The translations under genes were made by a program, and so were the position numbers. Shown piece by piece: positions 32,014 to 45,500 of a stretch of DNA of 64,000 nucleotides. The number at the start of each line of letters is the position of its first letter. Within the stretch, counting starts at the first letter, position 1. The notes beneath the pieces were generated by a model. It had not been told where the DNA came from and did no database searches. It saw only the letters and a program-made list of their open reading frames with translations. The DNA comes from Lophius americanus (taxonomy: Eukaryota; Chordata; Actinopteri; Lophiiformes; Lophiidae): NCBI GenBank assembly GCA_037951165.1, contig JBBDHG010000161.1, forward strand, positions 743,501 to 807,500, read 5' to 3'.

Positions 32014-33537
32014 TCAGTTCAGCAGTGTCCCGTATAGCTGCGCCTTTGTCAAACTGTCCTTCCTTGTCAGTCCCGTGCTACCAAATTTTTGGTATCTTAG
32101 AGAAGTTTTCTTTGGCAGTGCAGGGCCGACACTGAGAGCGGAGCTGGAGCTCGGACGAGGCCGGACACTCGTCCTCGGGGTGGGATAGTGTTGAAGACTT
32201 GAGGCTTCGAGCGAGCTTTGGTGTAAGGATTCAGCTGAGCTATCTACACTTATATTAATATAGTCTTTCTTGGCACTGCTTGCCGTCATTGTTGCCACGA
32301 CGCTATCCTTCTCTTTCGAGCTCCCTGAGAGGAACAGATTGCTCTCGGATTCTTGACTGTCATCCTTGGCTCTATACAGCCCAGACGTTTTCTCCTGCCG
32401 ATGCTCCATCGGGTTTGGAGTGCGGCCGGGTGAAAGTGAACTCAAAGCAAAGCGGCTGTGGAAGACATCATCTCTTTCATGGAAACTGCTGTAAAGAGAG
32501 GCCTTACCCTTACTGGAGGGACCCACGGCCAAGTGGCGGTCAGAGCAGCTGTATGGAGAGACCCGTCCTGCTATATCATGGTAGGAAGATGTAAATGTGT
32601 TGACATCCTCCACACTGAGCTGTCTCCAGCGGTTGCTCAGGTCATCCTCAGGAACCTGGGCTTCACTTCTGCTGTCCAGAGCCACTCCACAAGCCTGGTT
32701 AAGTCCAGTTGTGGATCCCATGCTGTGAGAAGAGCCGAGGCGGGCCTCACTGGAATGGTATGGCTCACTCAAGCATGAAGCCGTCCTTGTGTATGCTGGT
32801 GAGGTGCCCTTCTGCGGGCTCCTGGGGGTCACCATGTGCTGGATGCTTTGGGACTTGGGGAAGCTCTGGCCATCTTTATCATAAACGTGAATGCCTTTGC
32901 CCCCATAATTTTCACTTCCACCATCTCGCCAGTCCATATAAAGACCCTGATGCGAAGATGATAAAGTACTGCTGGCAGTACGCACACAACCGCCACTTAC
33001 TCCCCCCTTCTCATCAGAAGCAAGGCTGAAGCTAGAGTAGGAGCTGGAGGCAGGTAAGCTGCCAGTGCCAAACTCTTCATGATGTTGAAAGGAGGAAGGG
33101 GGCTCATGGTGGGAGAAACTCACAGATTGATAGGCCTCCTCTTCTGGGTTGCTGTCAATGGAATTCTGAGCGTGAAGCTGGAGAATTCCAGTGCCATGGA
33201 GGTCAACACTTTGCCTGCGCTCTGTATCTTGCCATCGCTCAGGGCAGTAGAGAGCAGTGTCACTGCAGTACAGGTCAGATGTTTTATATGAAATGCGTCG
33301 GTTAAGATGATCGATGCTTCCGGTTCCCGTAACAAAGTCTCCATCCTGCGGCAATGGGGTGGATGAGCGCGTTACAGGGCAACTGCTACCTGTTTCAGGC
33401 TTTTCCAGGACCTTGGCAATTATAGCTGTGGGCACAGAGTCACAGTAATTGGAGTGGCATATCGCCATGGTGGCACCACTACCCTGATTATGTTTCTGCA
33501 TGTGGGAACTGATTCTCTCCTGGAAATCCAGCGGCAG
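32014..33537 (-). CDS. begain: BEGAIN last coding exon (Ser-rich tail)
   Basis: 507 codons plus TGA. The acceptor TTGTCTTAG precedes LPLDFQERISSHMQKH. Conserved islands are VPTAIIAKVLEKPETG, DLYCSDTALYCPERW, SLPASSSYSSFS, WRQLSVEDVNTF, SLSPGRTPNP and the C-terminal KDSLTKAQLYGTLLN. Between them the sequence is Ser/Gly/Gln-rich and probably disordered. Plus-strand frames over this exon are shadows. Confidence 0.96.
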   Translation of the reverse strand: MPLDFQERISSHMQKHNQGSGATMAICHSNYCDSVPTAIIAKVLEKPETGSSCPVTRSSTPLPQDGDFVTGTGSIDHLNRRISYKTSDLYCSDTALYCPERWQDTERRQSVDLHGTGILQLHAQNSIDSNPEEEAYQSVSFSHHEPPSSFQHHEEFGTGSLPASSSYSSFSLASDEKGGVSGGCVRTASSTLSSSHQGLYMDWRDGGSENYGGKGIHVYDKDGQSFPKSQSIQHMVTPRSPQKGTSPAYTRTASCLSEPYHSSEARLGSSHSMGSTTGLNQACGVALDSRSEAQVPEDDLSNRWRQLSVEDVNTFTSSYHDIAGRVSPYSCSDRHLAVGPSSKGKASLYSSFHERDDVFHSRFALSSLSPGRTPNPMEHRQEKTSGLYRAKDDSQESESNLFLSGSSKEKDSVVATMTASSAKKDYINISVDSSAESLHQSSLEASSLQHYPTPRTSVRPRPSSSSALSVGPALPKKTSLRYQKFGSTGLTRKDSLTKAQLYGTLLN

Positions 33538-36500
33538 CTAAGACAAGGAAGACAAACATGCAAGGAGACAAAATATATATCAATAATAAAGATGTGAGAT
33601 CTGTCAACTGCCTTTTTCTTAATTATATATACAGCCAAGTTCAATGTCTTAAATTTATTCTAAGAATTCTATGCTTGCATTGAAATTAGCCATCCCTCAT
33701 TCTTGAAACACAGCATTGTAATTGTTTCTACAAATCTTTCTCTAGTATTTATTTCATCTTCATATCTCTGCAAAAAAGAGGGGCATTATAATAAAATAAA
33801 CATTTACTTCTTTCTGTCCAAACTGCTTCTCTGTGTCTGTCTTGCTTTCACGGTCTCCCACACAGACTGCTTGATTGGCTCCTCTTGAAGGAAACTTTCC
33901 ATTCAATTACAGACCGGATCTTTGTGCTTATTTTAGTTGGCCATAGTCAGTAGGAAATATTTCCCAGATCTGTCATGTTTTTCCCTCCCTTTCTTTATCC
34001 TTTCATCTTCCTTTTTTTGCTCCACTGCCTTTTCAACCAAAAAAGCCCTTGTTCTCTCTCAGTCTATCTTTTTACTCAGCATCTCTGTATTCTCCCATAC
34101 CATCAAACACATATCAGTTCCACAGGGAACGGCTTAGATTCAAATTAAACCAGTGCTCCGGGTCTCTGGCTGTGAATAAAGACAAAAAAAACAACCCACT
34201 GACTTGTATTTTATATTGAAGAAATAGAAGCTGTTTTTGGCATAGAATAACTTACATCCTTTTAAGTCGGGCTATTTTTAGCAGCTTCTGTGTCTCCCAG
34301 AAGGAAAAAAGATTGAAAGTAGGTGAGGATGTGAAGGAGGAGTGCGTGATAATACAGTGAGTGCTCTAAATAAACTGGCTCAGCACAAGCTGCTATCTGA
34401 GGCAAATCTTAATTAACAGACGCACAGTTTTCCAGTTTAAACCACGTGACAGTATACATGTCTAAAGCTCGTGTTCATTTAATTGAGTTGCTTAATGGTA
34501 TACGATTGAAGTGTTACATATTATTGTAGTCATTCTAAAACTCAGACACATTCCTCAAAATACTCTACCTTACAATACCATGGTTTGTACTCTTATAATT
34601 CCCTTGTTTAGAAAAAATGAGGAAAGAAACAATATCCCTCAATTGACTAGCAAGATAATGTTCTTTCTGCACTTAATGATGATTATTGCCTATAAAGCTG
34701 TCCTATTTCACAAAGCAAATATGCATAAAAACAATTAGCAGGTGAAGGTAGCTAGCGTTGGAGTTCTCACAGTCATAAAATCTAGATCAGTATTACCCGT
34801 AATACAAACAATTGTAACGATTTGGTTGTCTTTATGCCTATTTTATCACATCATAATGTTATAGGTATTGTGTAATAATACAAATAGGCCTGATGAATAT
34901 AAGGCATTTCACATTCATAGCTCAGTACCAGTGAGTCACCTGAACAGACCAGAAGAGAAGAGTTTTAGATTTTTTTTCAGTATTAATTGTCTTAAATCTT
35001 ACTTATTTGCTGAAAATCCAAAAAGAGTATAGACAGCAGTATTCTGTTTGGCATTGTGACAACAATAAACCTTTTCCAAAATGATCACATAAATAGATTG
35101 CTTCTTAAGAGAAGAAATTAACAGACATAGGCTAGTTTAATTCTCCACTAATTACAGATTAAGAGCAATTAGATGACAACCACCGTTGAAATAAGCACCA
35201 TTCACCACAGAGTTATTGTGTTGACTCTAAGCCTATTCTTTTCCTGTGATGGTATATGAATGTTATCCAATAATAATTCATTATTGCCCCATTTCAAATA
35301 TTTCAAAAACAGTATGATAATTTTTGAATTATTAATAGTCAGATGTATCACTACACATAATTGAATGATCAGCCCTCATGAGGGGGTATAACTCTCTGTC
35401 TTTGGTGAATCAGGTGGTGTCTCAGGCCAAGCTTTCTTTTATTCATTACATACAGCTGTAATCCAGACAGATGGTACTTCAGACAGCAGACGTTCATCAG
35501 CCTGACAAAAGGGACCGCGGGCACTGTCATTCAGTCTCATCGTGAAAAACACTCAATGGTACACCGTCACAGGCATAGAGAACCTCAGAGCAGAAATAAT
35601 ACATCTGGTATTGGTCATTAGTGCACTAGTTTGACTTAAGGTAAGAATTTAGTAATTCTGAGGTTAGCTCTGGAGACTCCACCAAAATTGGATTGATTTT
35701 ATCGATAAAATTAACATTTTAGTAATATCTTGTATCCCAAAATGAGAGTCTAAATGCTGTTTAAAACCCCATGCGAACAGCCAGTATCTTAGCTTATTTG
35801 TGAATCCTTTGATCGGTTGTATCCTGTTTTAAATCACCAACTTCACCTAGTTCTTTGTTTCTTAATTTTTTTTTGGGGTCTAAATTTAGAAATTCAATTC
35901 TAAACTCGTAGCATTCAACTTGGCCTCATGTATTTAATTACATGTAATAAGTCAAGTATTTATTTTGTGTCATTGCAGCACAGATTTTTGACATGACACA
36001 TAGATGCAGGTGTGACAGCAGTGTTGTGGAGCTCACCTCAGACATCTTATGTACTCTGTAGTGTGATTTGGAGTACTGCAGCAGCTGGGCTGCCAGGTTA
36101 CAGTCTTTCCTGTAAAGGTCCTGGAAGAAAGCAGAAAGATTTTCCTCAATCATGGAATTTATGGTACTTCTTCTTTTTGAACAAAGGATCATGTTCAAAC
36201 ACCTGCATGGAAAATGTGTGATACTTTACATTGCAAAGCTTCTTGTGCGATTTAATTATTTTGTAATCATGGGAACTTCTGGACGAAAACAACATATTTT
36301 TTTTATGTTACTGAGTCTTAAAGCAACAACAAATCTAATGAATAAAATCCTTCAATTTCTCATTTGGAAAATTGGGTCCATCGTCATTGGGAAAATTGGT
36401 TTAAGTAGCCTCCTGGATTAGGATATCCATTTATTTGGTGACCTGTCAAATCAAACGAACAAATCTCTTTATTGAAGCTATTATATTTAAATTAAAAATC

Positions 36501-39500
36501 ATCCATTTTTCACCTTGGCTTTATTATTTCACTTTGCTGATGTATAGTTTGCCTTTGTTATACATTGTGTATCTGCCCATTACAATTTGTGCTAATTGTA
36601 TTATTGTGGGAAAGTGCATTCACTTATCAGCACCTTCCAGCCGAAGTAGGCTAAAGCAGCACTATTTATCTCTTTCTCGGGGCTTTCTCTCTTTAATGGA
36701 TAGTTTTCAGTGAACGATCTCCTGGCACAGGCAGGGTTTAATTTAATTTCAGTGTTTCTGAATATATGTGTCGGTGTATGTTAAGCTGTTTTAGCTCATT
36801 TACCTTTCCTCTACCACCTCTGTGAAACCCATCCTCTCATAAAGTTCAGATCTGGCTGCACTAGAGTCTCTCTGCTTGCTCTGTCCCACTACAATCTTGA
36901 CAAACCATCCCATAACAACAAACACCTTCTTTTGACAGTTTAAGCTCCCCTGCAAGTTAACAGTGGAAGCTTTTTAGACTACCCAATTTCTTTTCATTTT
37001 GTGTCCTGGGGGTTTCTCTGTGGCTTTTGCGTACGGTTGAAATACACCCGTGAGACCTCATTGATTGTGTGCTGTGTTTCTCTGGGTAGTTAGTCAATAA
37101 CCCTTTTTATTTGTGGGTGAACAGTTTTTGTTAGGACTTACGGTGAGGTCTAAACTGCATGGATATCAAATTAGATTTTTGTCTCACCTATGTCTATGTG
37201 AACGGATTAATAACAATAATAAGCTAGTAATAGACATCGGGGCATAGACATGGGGTCAATCCTCACTCACAGTCACATAGAAGGCCCACCATTCCAATAA
37301 CATTGGAGAAACAGACTGAAAGACATGAAACATGGTCACAAAAACAAGGAGGGTTTGTGTTTCTTTGTTGTTTCTGCACCCCTGGTATGGTGCCTCACAT
37401 ATTGATGTGGTCCTTGTTTTTTGTCACGATTTTTTGTCTGTTTGCTATTATTTTGTTTCTCTTCTAAGATATTGCTTATGCAAAGGAGGTAAGACTTTCA
37501 CCTCCGAGTGTTAGTCTGTCGGTTTGAGTAGTTTTTTTGTTTTTTTTAAACCCCACCATTTTTTCAAATGCTCTGTTGGTTGCTTATTTTTTGAGAAGGT
37601 TTATGCAGAAACAACTGGACAAATTTTCCTAAATGTGGAAATTCATATGAAGGGACAGATCAAGGGATTTTCTCACAATTTTAAATGTCAGTTTGTTTTT
37701 TGTAACATTTTACATAAGTATTAACAAGAAATAGAGGAACTAGAAAAAGACTACTCAACTAATTTCCACAAAGCTTTATGGAGGGGTAGGTCATTGGCCA
37801 GGAAATCTAATCAAAGACAAATGTTCTGCTTTGGTGGAGGTGTGCACTCGACTCAAGTGCCATTCTATTTATTTTTCATCTATTTCATTTATCATCCCAT
37901 GTTATGAGTAGTAAATTCAAAGCTTGCTCTCTGGAGGAAATCCCTGTCTTCCCGGTGCCTCTAATGGAAAATATCTCCTCCTACTCAAAATTAACCTTGA
38001 CTCAAATCAGCGCAGTCGTATCTGCAGGATACCTTGAGGATGCCTGGGGGAGTTAATTCCCCTATCGGCTGTGGCTCCTTGAAGCCCAAATATCCAGGAT
38101 GTTGAGAAAAACCAGTGGATAAGAGACTTAACAGGTGTGGGGGTGTAGAGGGCTGACTGAGTCATGGGAGAAAATGTTCCTTAAGGAAAGTAAGTCTTTT
38201 GATGAGTCGTCATTTCAGTATGCAACGGCAGCCATTTTTTTCTGTCGGTTCTAACAAAGTTGGATTACTGACCAGGTAAATAAAAGCAACTGCCCCACTC
38301 CAATTAAACTACATTACTTCTTGACATTAAAATTATCTTGGCATGTTCTCCTGAGTACTCACGTTGTCCTCTCTGAGTTTATTGATGGTAATCTTCGCCT
38401 CCATGAGGTGGTTGTTCAGGACAATAATTTCCCGGCTGAGGGCTCTCTTTTCTTCTTCATGATGATGGGTCTGCAGTTGCCGGGAAAGAATTGACAAAAG
38501 TGGAAACATTTTGATATATTGGAGAGCAAAGGATATCAGAGGTTGAGCGACAAGAAGAGGGCCAGGAAGTAAAGCAGGAAAGGGTTAAAGAAAAGTGATG
38601 GGTGTTGATAGCAAGAGAGAATATTGGGAAACTAAGTTGAAGGAGCAAGAGAAAAAAAACAAGATAATAGAAGAGGGGATTAAAAAAAGAGCGCATGGCA
38701 GCCTTAAGTCACTATCAGTCTGAAGCCAGTGCCAGCAGCACGTCTTAATTAAAATGCGATTACACTTGCCATCGCTCATGTCATATCAGTTACTGTGGGA
38801 GTAAGAGAAAGGAAAAATAAAGGTGGAGAAAGAGAGGAGAGAGAAATAAAAAGCAAGAGAGTGAAAGACACAGTCAAATAAATGCAACATGACTGCTGGA
38901 GTGACATTTTAGCCCAACTAACAGTGGCTTCTGTCGGTTGGCTTGTTGTCCTTTTGTCTGTCAGCCAATCTTGATCACATTGTCCCTTAAATTGGCAAAC
39001 TGGGCCTTGAGGATCACTCCTAGTTTTTTTTTTGTGGCCAACATATCTCATCCCGCATCATCTGGCTAAAATGTCTAGGTGTGAACATGGAAGGAATGAG
39101 GGCGGTCCTGCTCCTAGAGAGGAGAAACAGTCTCTCGTTTTCACCATCAGTTGGTAGAGTCAACAACAAAAGTAAAGTCATGCATCTTATTACCCTCACA
39201 GAATGAACTCATGAACTCAGCTAAGCCCATTCATGGATCCAACCGGATAGACCCTTTTCTAGGAAGTGATACTGTTTTCACTTACACAAAATTCAGGATA
39301 AACTTTTTAGCTGTTTTTTAAAATCAGCTTAATAGTCTGCTATATCAATCCAATAGTCCATGTCCATATCGGATGATTCTAATCTTTGACATTACCAATG
39401 TTCATTTCCATTGCAGGATGTAATGTGCACTTTAAAACATGGGAGGCTCTGGATGGACTTTTGAGGGCAATAGTCGTGTGACTGACAGTTTCTCAAGGTG

Positions 39501-42500
39501 TCAGCTGGCGAGATATCAGTTGTCCATATACTGTATGCTCTCAAATGCACAAAGCATTTCTAGATGGTAGATATCCTTTTAAAGCCATTCCATGTCTCTC
39601 ACTCTCAATCAGCCAGAAGATTAAAACTACCTGCTAAATATGCCAGGACAGCTCTGTGGCTGCACTGTTATAAAATGTGACTCGTTCTTTGACAGTACAA
39701 ACTCATTGTCTTGATTTGACTCTGACTAAGATCCACAGAGAACGAATAGTCCCACATGAAGTTCATGATCATACCGTTCATGTTAACTGAGCAAATGAAG
39801 ACTGTCTGGTACAGCTGAAAACTCGAAAAGTAAATTACCTTTCAACATGTGAACTGTTCTTTCCAACATCTTGCGATGGTGAGTTTGGAGTTAGAATTGC
39901 AGCCTCTATTGGTCAGTAGTGAGGCTTTTATTTTTGCTCTCTCTCACACACACAACTACCACAAACCATAGACTTAGATGACTTTCCTGGAGACCTAAAC
40001 TTACCAAACCCTACCACCAAAATCAGGCTTTTCCAATGAGCAACAGCTTTTCCCCATTCATAGAAGCTGTCTACAATTTAATTAGTATTTAATCTATGAC
40101 AGGAAGTTGGACATGTATGATGCATGATGATGATGTCAGTTTAAACAACAGGCCCAATTCTGTTAGGCTCTCATCAATCTGCTTCCCAGACAAGCAGCTC
40201 ACTGGCTCGCATGGTCATTACTCTGGATGTCTATTCATATTCTGTGATGGTGGTTGGGTGGATGAGAACATGAAAGCAGGTGTAAGCTCAGACATGTAAT
40301 ATAGTGGTTGGTGCTTTGGGTCTTTTGACTTGTAAATACAAGAGTAACGTAAAAAGTTTAACTTGAGGAGAAACCAAAGCGGTCTTGTATTCATCATTCA
40401 ACCAGTCCGAGATTACAATAATGTAAAGATAACTTAGACAGACTTACACAAAGTGTTGGATTTTTGACAAATGTAAAGAGACATTCACAATCAGCTGTTT
40501 AGCATGAAAATGGGGTGTCAAATGGTTGTCGAATAATTAGTCAGCAAAAAGTGTTAACGTGCTAGGTTTTAAAACTTTTTTTTTCTATGCTTTGAAACAA
40601 GTCTTTTGATTCTTAAATGTTTTAGATTGTTGCAATGCTCCAAAGCTCCTGATTTGAAAGAAATCCAGTGGCATGGGGCGAGTGCATAAAAACCTAGTTT
40701 TTATTCTTTGGTAAACTTTTATTTTCTACTTTAGGTGGTTTAATTTTGGCTCTTAGGGCAGCACAATGAGAATGAACACAAATTGGCATGTTTACACCTT
40801 GTTGGGTTGGAATGGTTTAGGTAATTATTCATTGTACGGCGGGCTTCATTTTAAGGCCTTAAAATGTTAAAATTTCAATAAAATAATACAAGAAAATTGT
40901 TGGATAGTTCAGTCACAAGTCAAATATCTGATTCCTAAATTCAAGCATGTCCTGGCCTGTTTTGATCTTAGATATTAAAGTTGTTCTTCTCATAAGAGTC
41001 AGCAAAAACAACAAATATGAAAGAAAACATAATGAATACAAGATATATCTACTCCAGTCGCTTGTTATGTACAATTTTAGACTGTATCTGACCAATGAAT
41101 AGGAGTCATGTCCAAAAACCTGTGTTTTTCCTAAAAGCTTGCCCTGGTGAGTAAAATATTAACTATTAAAGCATAACAGGAATACAAGCTCCTCAAGTGA
41201 GTGAAGAAATTATGGCCTGAAACTTTGTCTAAGTATAGTTTTTAATTACACCACGATGTGCACACTGACATTCTGTCTCCTCTAGTCACATTGTGTTGGA
41301 AACAGGCTGTCATCAAGACTTATCTGCCGACGCCTCACATGCTAGAGAATAACATCAAGGGAAATTAATATGCAAATCTTGACCCGATGGATATTTCTTC
41401 TCATCACAACGCATAGCCTGGGTTTTTGTTTTTTTTCAGTCTTTTTACACAATAAAATTTTGGATTTTTCAAATTATTTAGCAATTACATGATATTTGAC
41501 AAGACTTTTATAGGATTGAGGATTGATGAAGAAAATTCTTGTCTTCTTTCCGTTTGAGGAAAAGGAATTACCTCGAGGAGTTTCAGTTGTCTTACTTGTA
41601 TATATGGGTTTATTACAGACAGATCTGTTATAACAGAGAGGATCCCGTCACGCTCAGGTGCCTCACTTATCCCGGAGTCTTTCAGAACAGATACTCTAAC
41701 ACAGCTTTATTCGTAAAGTGAAGTCATTGACACTTGTCCTGGCCATGGTCATGACCCAGCTATTTTGTCCCTCGAAGCCAAATGCATCGATCACATCAAT
41801 TGTCAGACATAGAATAGAAAAAATTATTTAGACACAAGTGGGGCAAAGGGAATATTTTCATTTCCCTGTCCAGGATATTCCAGCAAAATCTACTGGCCAA
41901 CCCGAGGAAACACAATGAATGCTTCAAAGAAGATAGAATTTTTTTACACATCTAACCAAAAAGTTATCCTAACCCTATTGTAATTAGGCCTTTGTGAAAA
42001 AGTATTTGTCCCCGTAGAAACTAATCCAAAAGAATACTAAGCTGCAGTAATACCCGGTAGCAGCTGGATGAGATATTATTACCAGTCAATAGGACATTTT
42101 CAGAAGCAGTAGGTTTGCTTTTCACAACCTTGGCTTAGACCCTTATTCCAAATTTAAAAAGAAAAAGAAGGCGAGGGAGAAAGTGACTGAAAACATCCGT
42201 CTTGGAAGGATTATAAATCATTCTAAACGCCCTGGGATTCCATAGTCTTCTTATCCGAAAATGGAGGAGATCAATACCAAAAGTCAAAAGTCATTACTTT
42301 CTGAATCAGCCTTTCGGGTCTAACAATATTTAGTCCAAATGAGCCTCAGATTTTGCCTGATATTCTGGAGAGTTATCCATAGAGATTCTGGATATGAGGA
42401 TATTCTGCTTTACTAATCAAACGTATCCCACATCATCGCTCATAATTGTTTATGGAACATGGTATATTGGTTTTTGATGGGGTTCCTGTTCAACATTCAC

Positions 42501-45500
42501 TGTAACCATTAAGCCCATGTCCTGCAGTACAACATGGACTTGAAATGAAGGAGCAGCTGGCTTGCTTTTTGATTGCTGCCCCTTCATTGAAAAATAAATC
42601 AGCTTGAAAGAAGAAATTGTTCCCTCTTTTTATTTGTAATCCCACAATAAATATTTGAACTTCAAATTTGCTAATTAGGTTTTACAGCACAGATTATTGT
42701 ATGATATTATGAATAAAACTATATAGGTTGTTTTAAATTAAAATTTTCAAACTATGTTAACCGAATATGTTAATGTTATGCAGGATATGCTACTAAAGCA
42801 TTTATTTTGTAAAAAGGATAGCAAATTACTTTCAGTAATGAAAACAGGCTGAGAATGTGCACTTAGGAAAAAGCTGTAAAAATAACTTTTCATAGCATTT
42901 AAAAGGTTTGTCATTTGTGTCACTATGGTTTCTTGTGATTTAATTTGGTGCTTTTTATTAGCGTGCTTTTCTTTGATGATGCACTATTGAAAAATCATTA
43001 GATTTTCGAGATACACTGTTGGGAAATAACACTTATAATACAAAAATAAAATATTTTCTATTGCTGCTACGGACCTAAAGATTATGCTGTTATCCTGTTT
43101 TTCATAAAATCAACAAATCCTATGAAAATCAACAATATACTCACAACTACCATACATCTTCTACCATACTTCTGACTGAGGCTTGATGATAAGAACAAAA
43201 AAATGGGTTAAAACATGGGCCACTTTAGTTTGACAACTAGTTACTGTTACTCAAACAGGAAATAATAATCAACTTGTTGAGATTTTTATTTCAGTCAATA
43301 ATGTATACATGTATTGTTTTCCATATTAGGGAGTCATTCTTATGGGGATAGCGAACAATGAATCTCTGCAGAGCCAAGATTTCAAGAAGAATGAATTTAA
43401 GGAATGGTGTGCTTATTCATCTATGTAGGTATCACGACTTACTTACTTAAAAAACTTATTTTCAAAAATTATACTTTAACTTAATGTGAATTAATGAGGG
43501 ACTGTATTGTAATAATTAAAACCTTTTAGTTGCCCAGCCTTGTTTTTCTTCTCCAGAAAGAATCAGATGTAGCTTAACAGCAACCAGAGAGCTTCCCCAT
43601 TACATTATTGTACTTAGAAGCAATAGTCCCATTATGGTTTGACCACAATAATATGACTCCTTGACCATGAAATCTTTAGAATATTTGGAATCACGGTGTT
43701 TTTTTTGTTGATCTAGATTAGTATCTTTTAAAAATTTGTTAAAAAGAGAAGTATGAAGACCAGCATGGTCTCAATTTCTAGTGAGCCCTATACATTCTGG
43801 ATATCCAAATTGGGAATATTTCTTGAAATGAGAGTATATTCTCAATTGTGGAAGATATTATTATTTTGTTTTGTTTTATCTTATCAAAGGTTGTAGTTAA
43901 GTTTAATACCTTAGTATAGTCCTTAAAACCCTTTAATGTCCTCACCAAGCAAAAAAAAGAAAATGATTTGCTTGCATATTTAACTTCTTTGAGGCATTTA
44001 TTTATCTGTTATCTTAGATTCTCAAAATGTATCATAAAAGGACAATTTGTTTGGTGTAAGTACTTAGTAAAAAAAACTTTGGTTGTATCAACTTAAATAA
44101 CTCTGTTTAATAGGTCCTCCAGGCTTTAATATGCCAAGAAAAGCCCCTTTGACCTGTGGTGTCCCCCAAGGCTACATCCACGGAACCTTACTTTTCAGCA
44201 CCAGTGAGTCATATTAGAAACAGGTTCAATTAAGTGGTACACAAATTTCAGTGAGAAATAGAGACTCAAAATCTGCTCAATCAAACAGTTCAGCAGGACT
44301 TTAAAGGGTCAAATAAATGTGGCCAAACCTTCGTAGAGAAATTTATTCCAAACTGTAAAACATTGTCTTCACAAAGCTTCAAGTTCACTTTTTGACCATT
44401 TTTATGCTTTGTCAACTTTTGGAAAATAATATTTTAATTATAAAATGAAACTTTATATATGTTTTTCTGTCTCTCTATATGTATGTATAAAGCATAGGTC
44501 TAAGATGTTTTTTTTCTCACAGGAGCACATTTGAATATTCTGGATGTGCAGATCTGCTCTTCTAGGATCTAGATCATAATATGTGTGTTAGATCTTACTG
44601 GGCTGACATCAAGTATTTTTTCCCAAGTGCTTAAGGCATTACAGGCTCAGTCTATCTCTGCTAACAGTGGGCAGAGATAGAGATAGATAGAGATAGAGTA
44701 GCCATTACTACTCACCATAGAACCTTCTTCCTCAACGGGCAACAGTACTAACCACCGTATCTATTATAGAGTATAGCTGCGCTACCCCAACCCAACCCAT
44801 ACCAACAGTAGCCATTATCACCTATTTAACAACATATAATAGTCTATTGAATTACTGCTATTGATGTACTCATTTCTAAACAATAACTCTAATATTGCAG
44901 CTAAAGAGGTTGGTCAAATTTGAACAACTTCATATACTGCTCATTAATTGACCTTTTTTAACAATGCAGTCTTAAATTAAGTTAAACTATCGTCACACAT
45001 CACGATTTGTTGTCGACTTTATGTGAAATCTAAAGCTATCAAGAATGGAAATTAATTAATGTACAAACTACCTCCATCAGCACTTTGCTATTACCGGGGA
45101 CAACATGCAGTGACAAAATCAAGGAAAGGAATGAAAGCAGGATTGACAAACTGATAAGAAAGGTCAATGTTTCTATTTCTATTTAATGTTTTATTCTTAT
45201 TATATTGCACCTTTTTCCCAATTCACAACTAGGCCGTCTACAATATCAATCAGCTTTGTCCAAACTTTTGACTGTTGGTGTATTTACCACCAACACCTCA
45301 TGATAGACATTAGCCATGTGAGGAGTGAAGATTTCAGTGAATTTCAGCACCAGGGATAGCTCCTTTAAAACTGAGTCACAGGATTACTGCTGTGTAAAGT
45401 CTATATTTCATCCACGACAGCAAGGGATTATGCACCAACAGTCCCCAATCCCCTACGTTGTACAAGCAACCCCCCCTGATTAAACCTCTCAAATAAAATG

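Noticed and set aside
32280..33344. Several 70-106 codon plus-strand frames
   Set aside because: Shadows of the BEGAIN last exon on the opposite strand.
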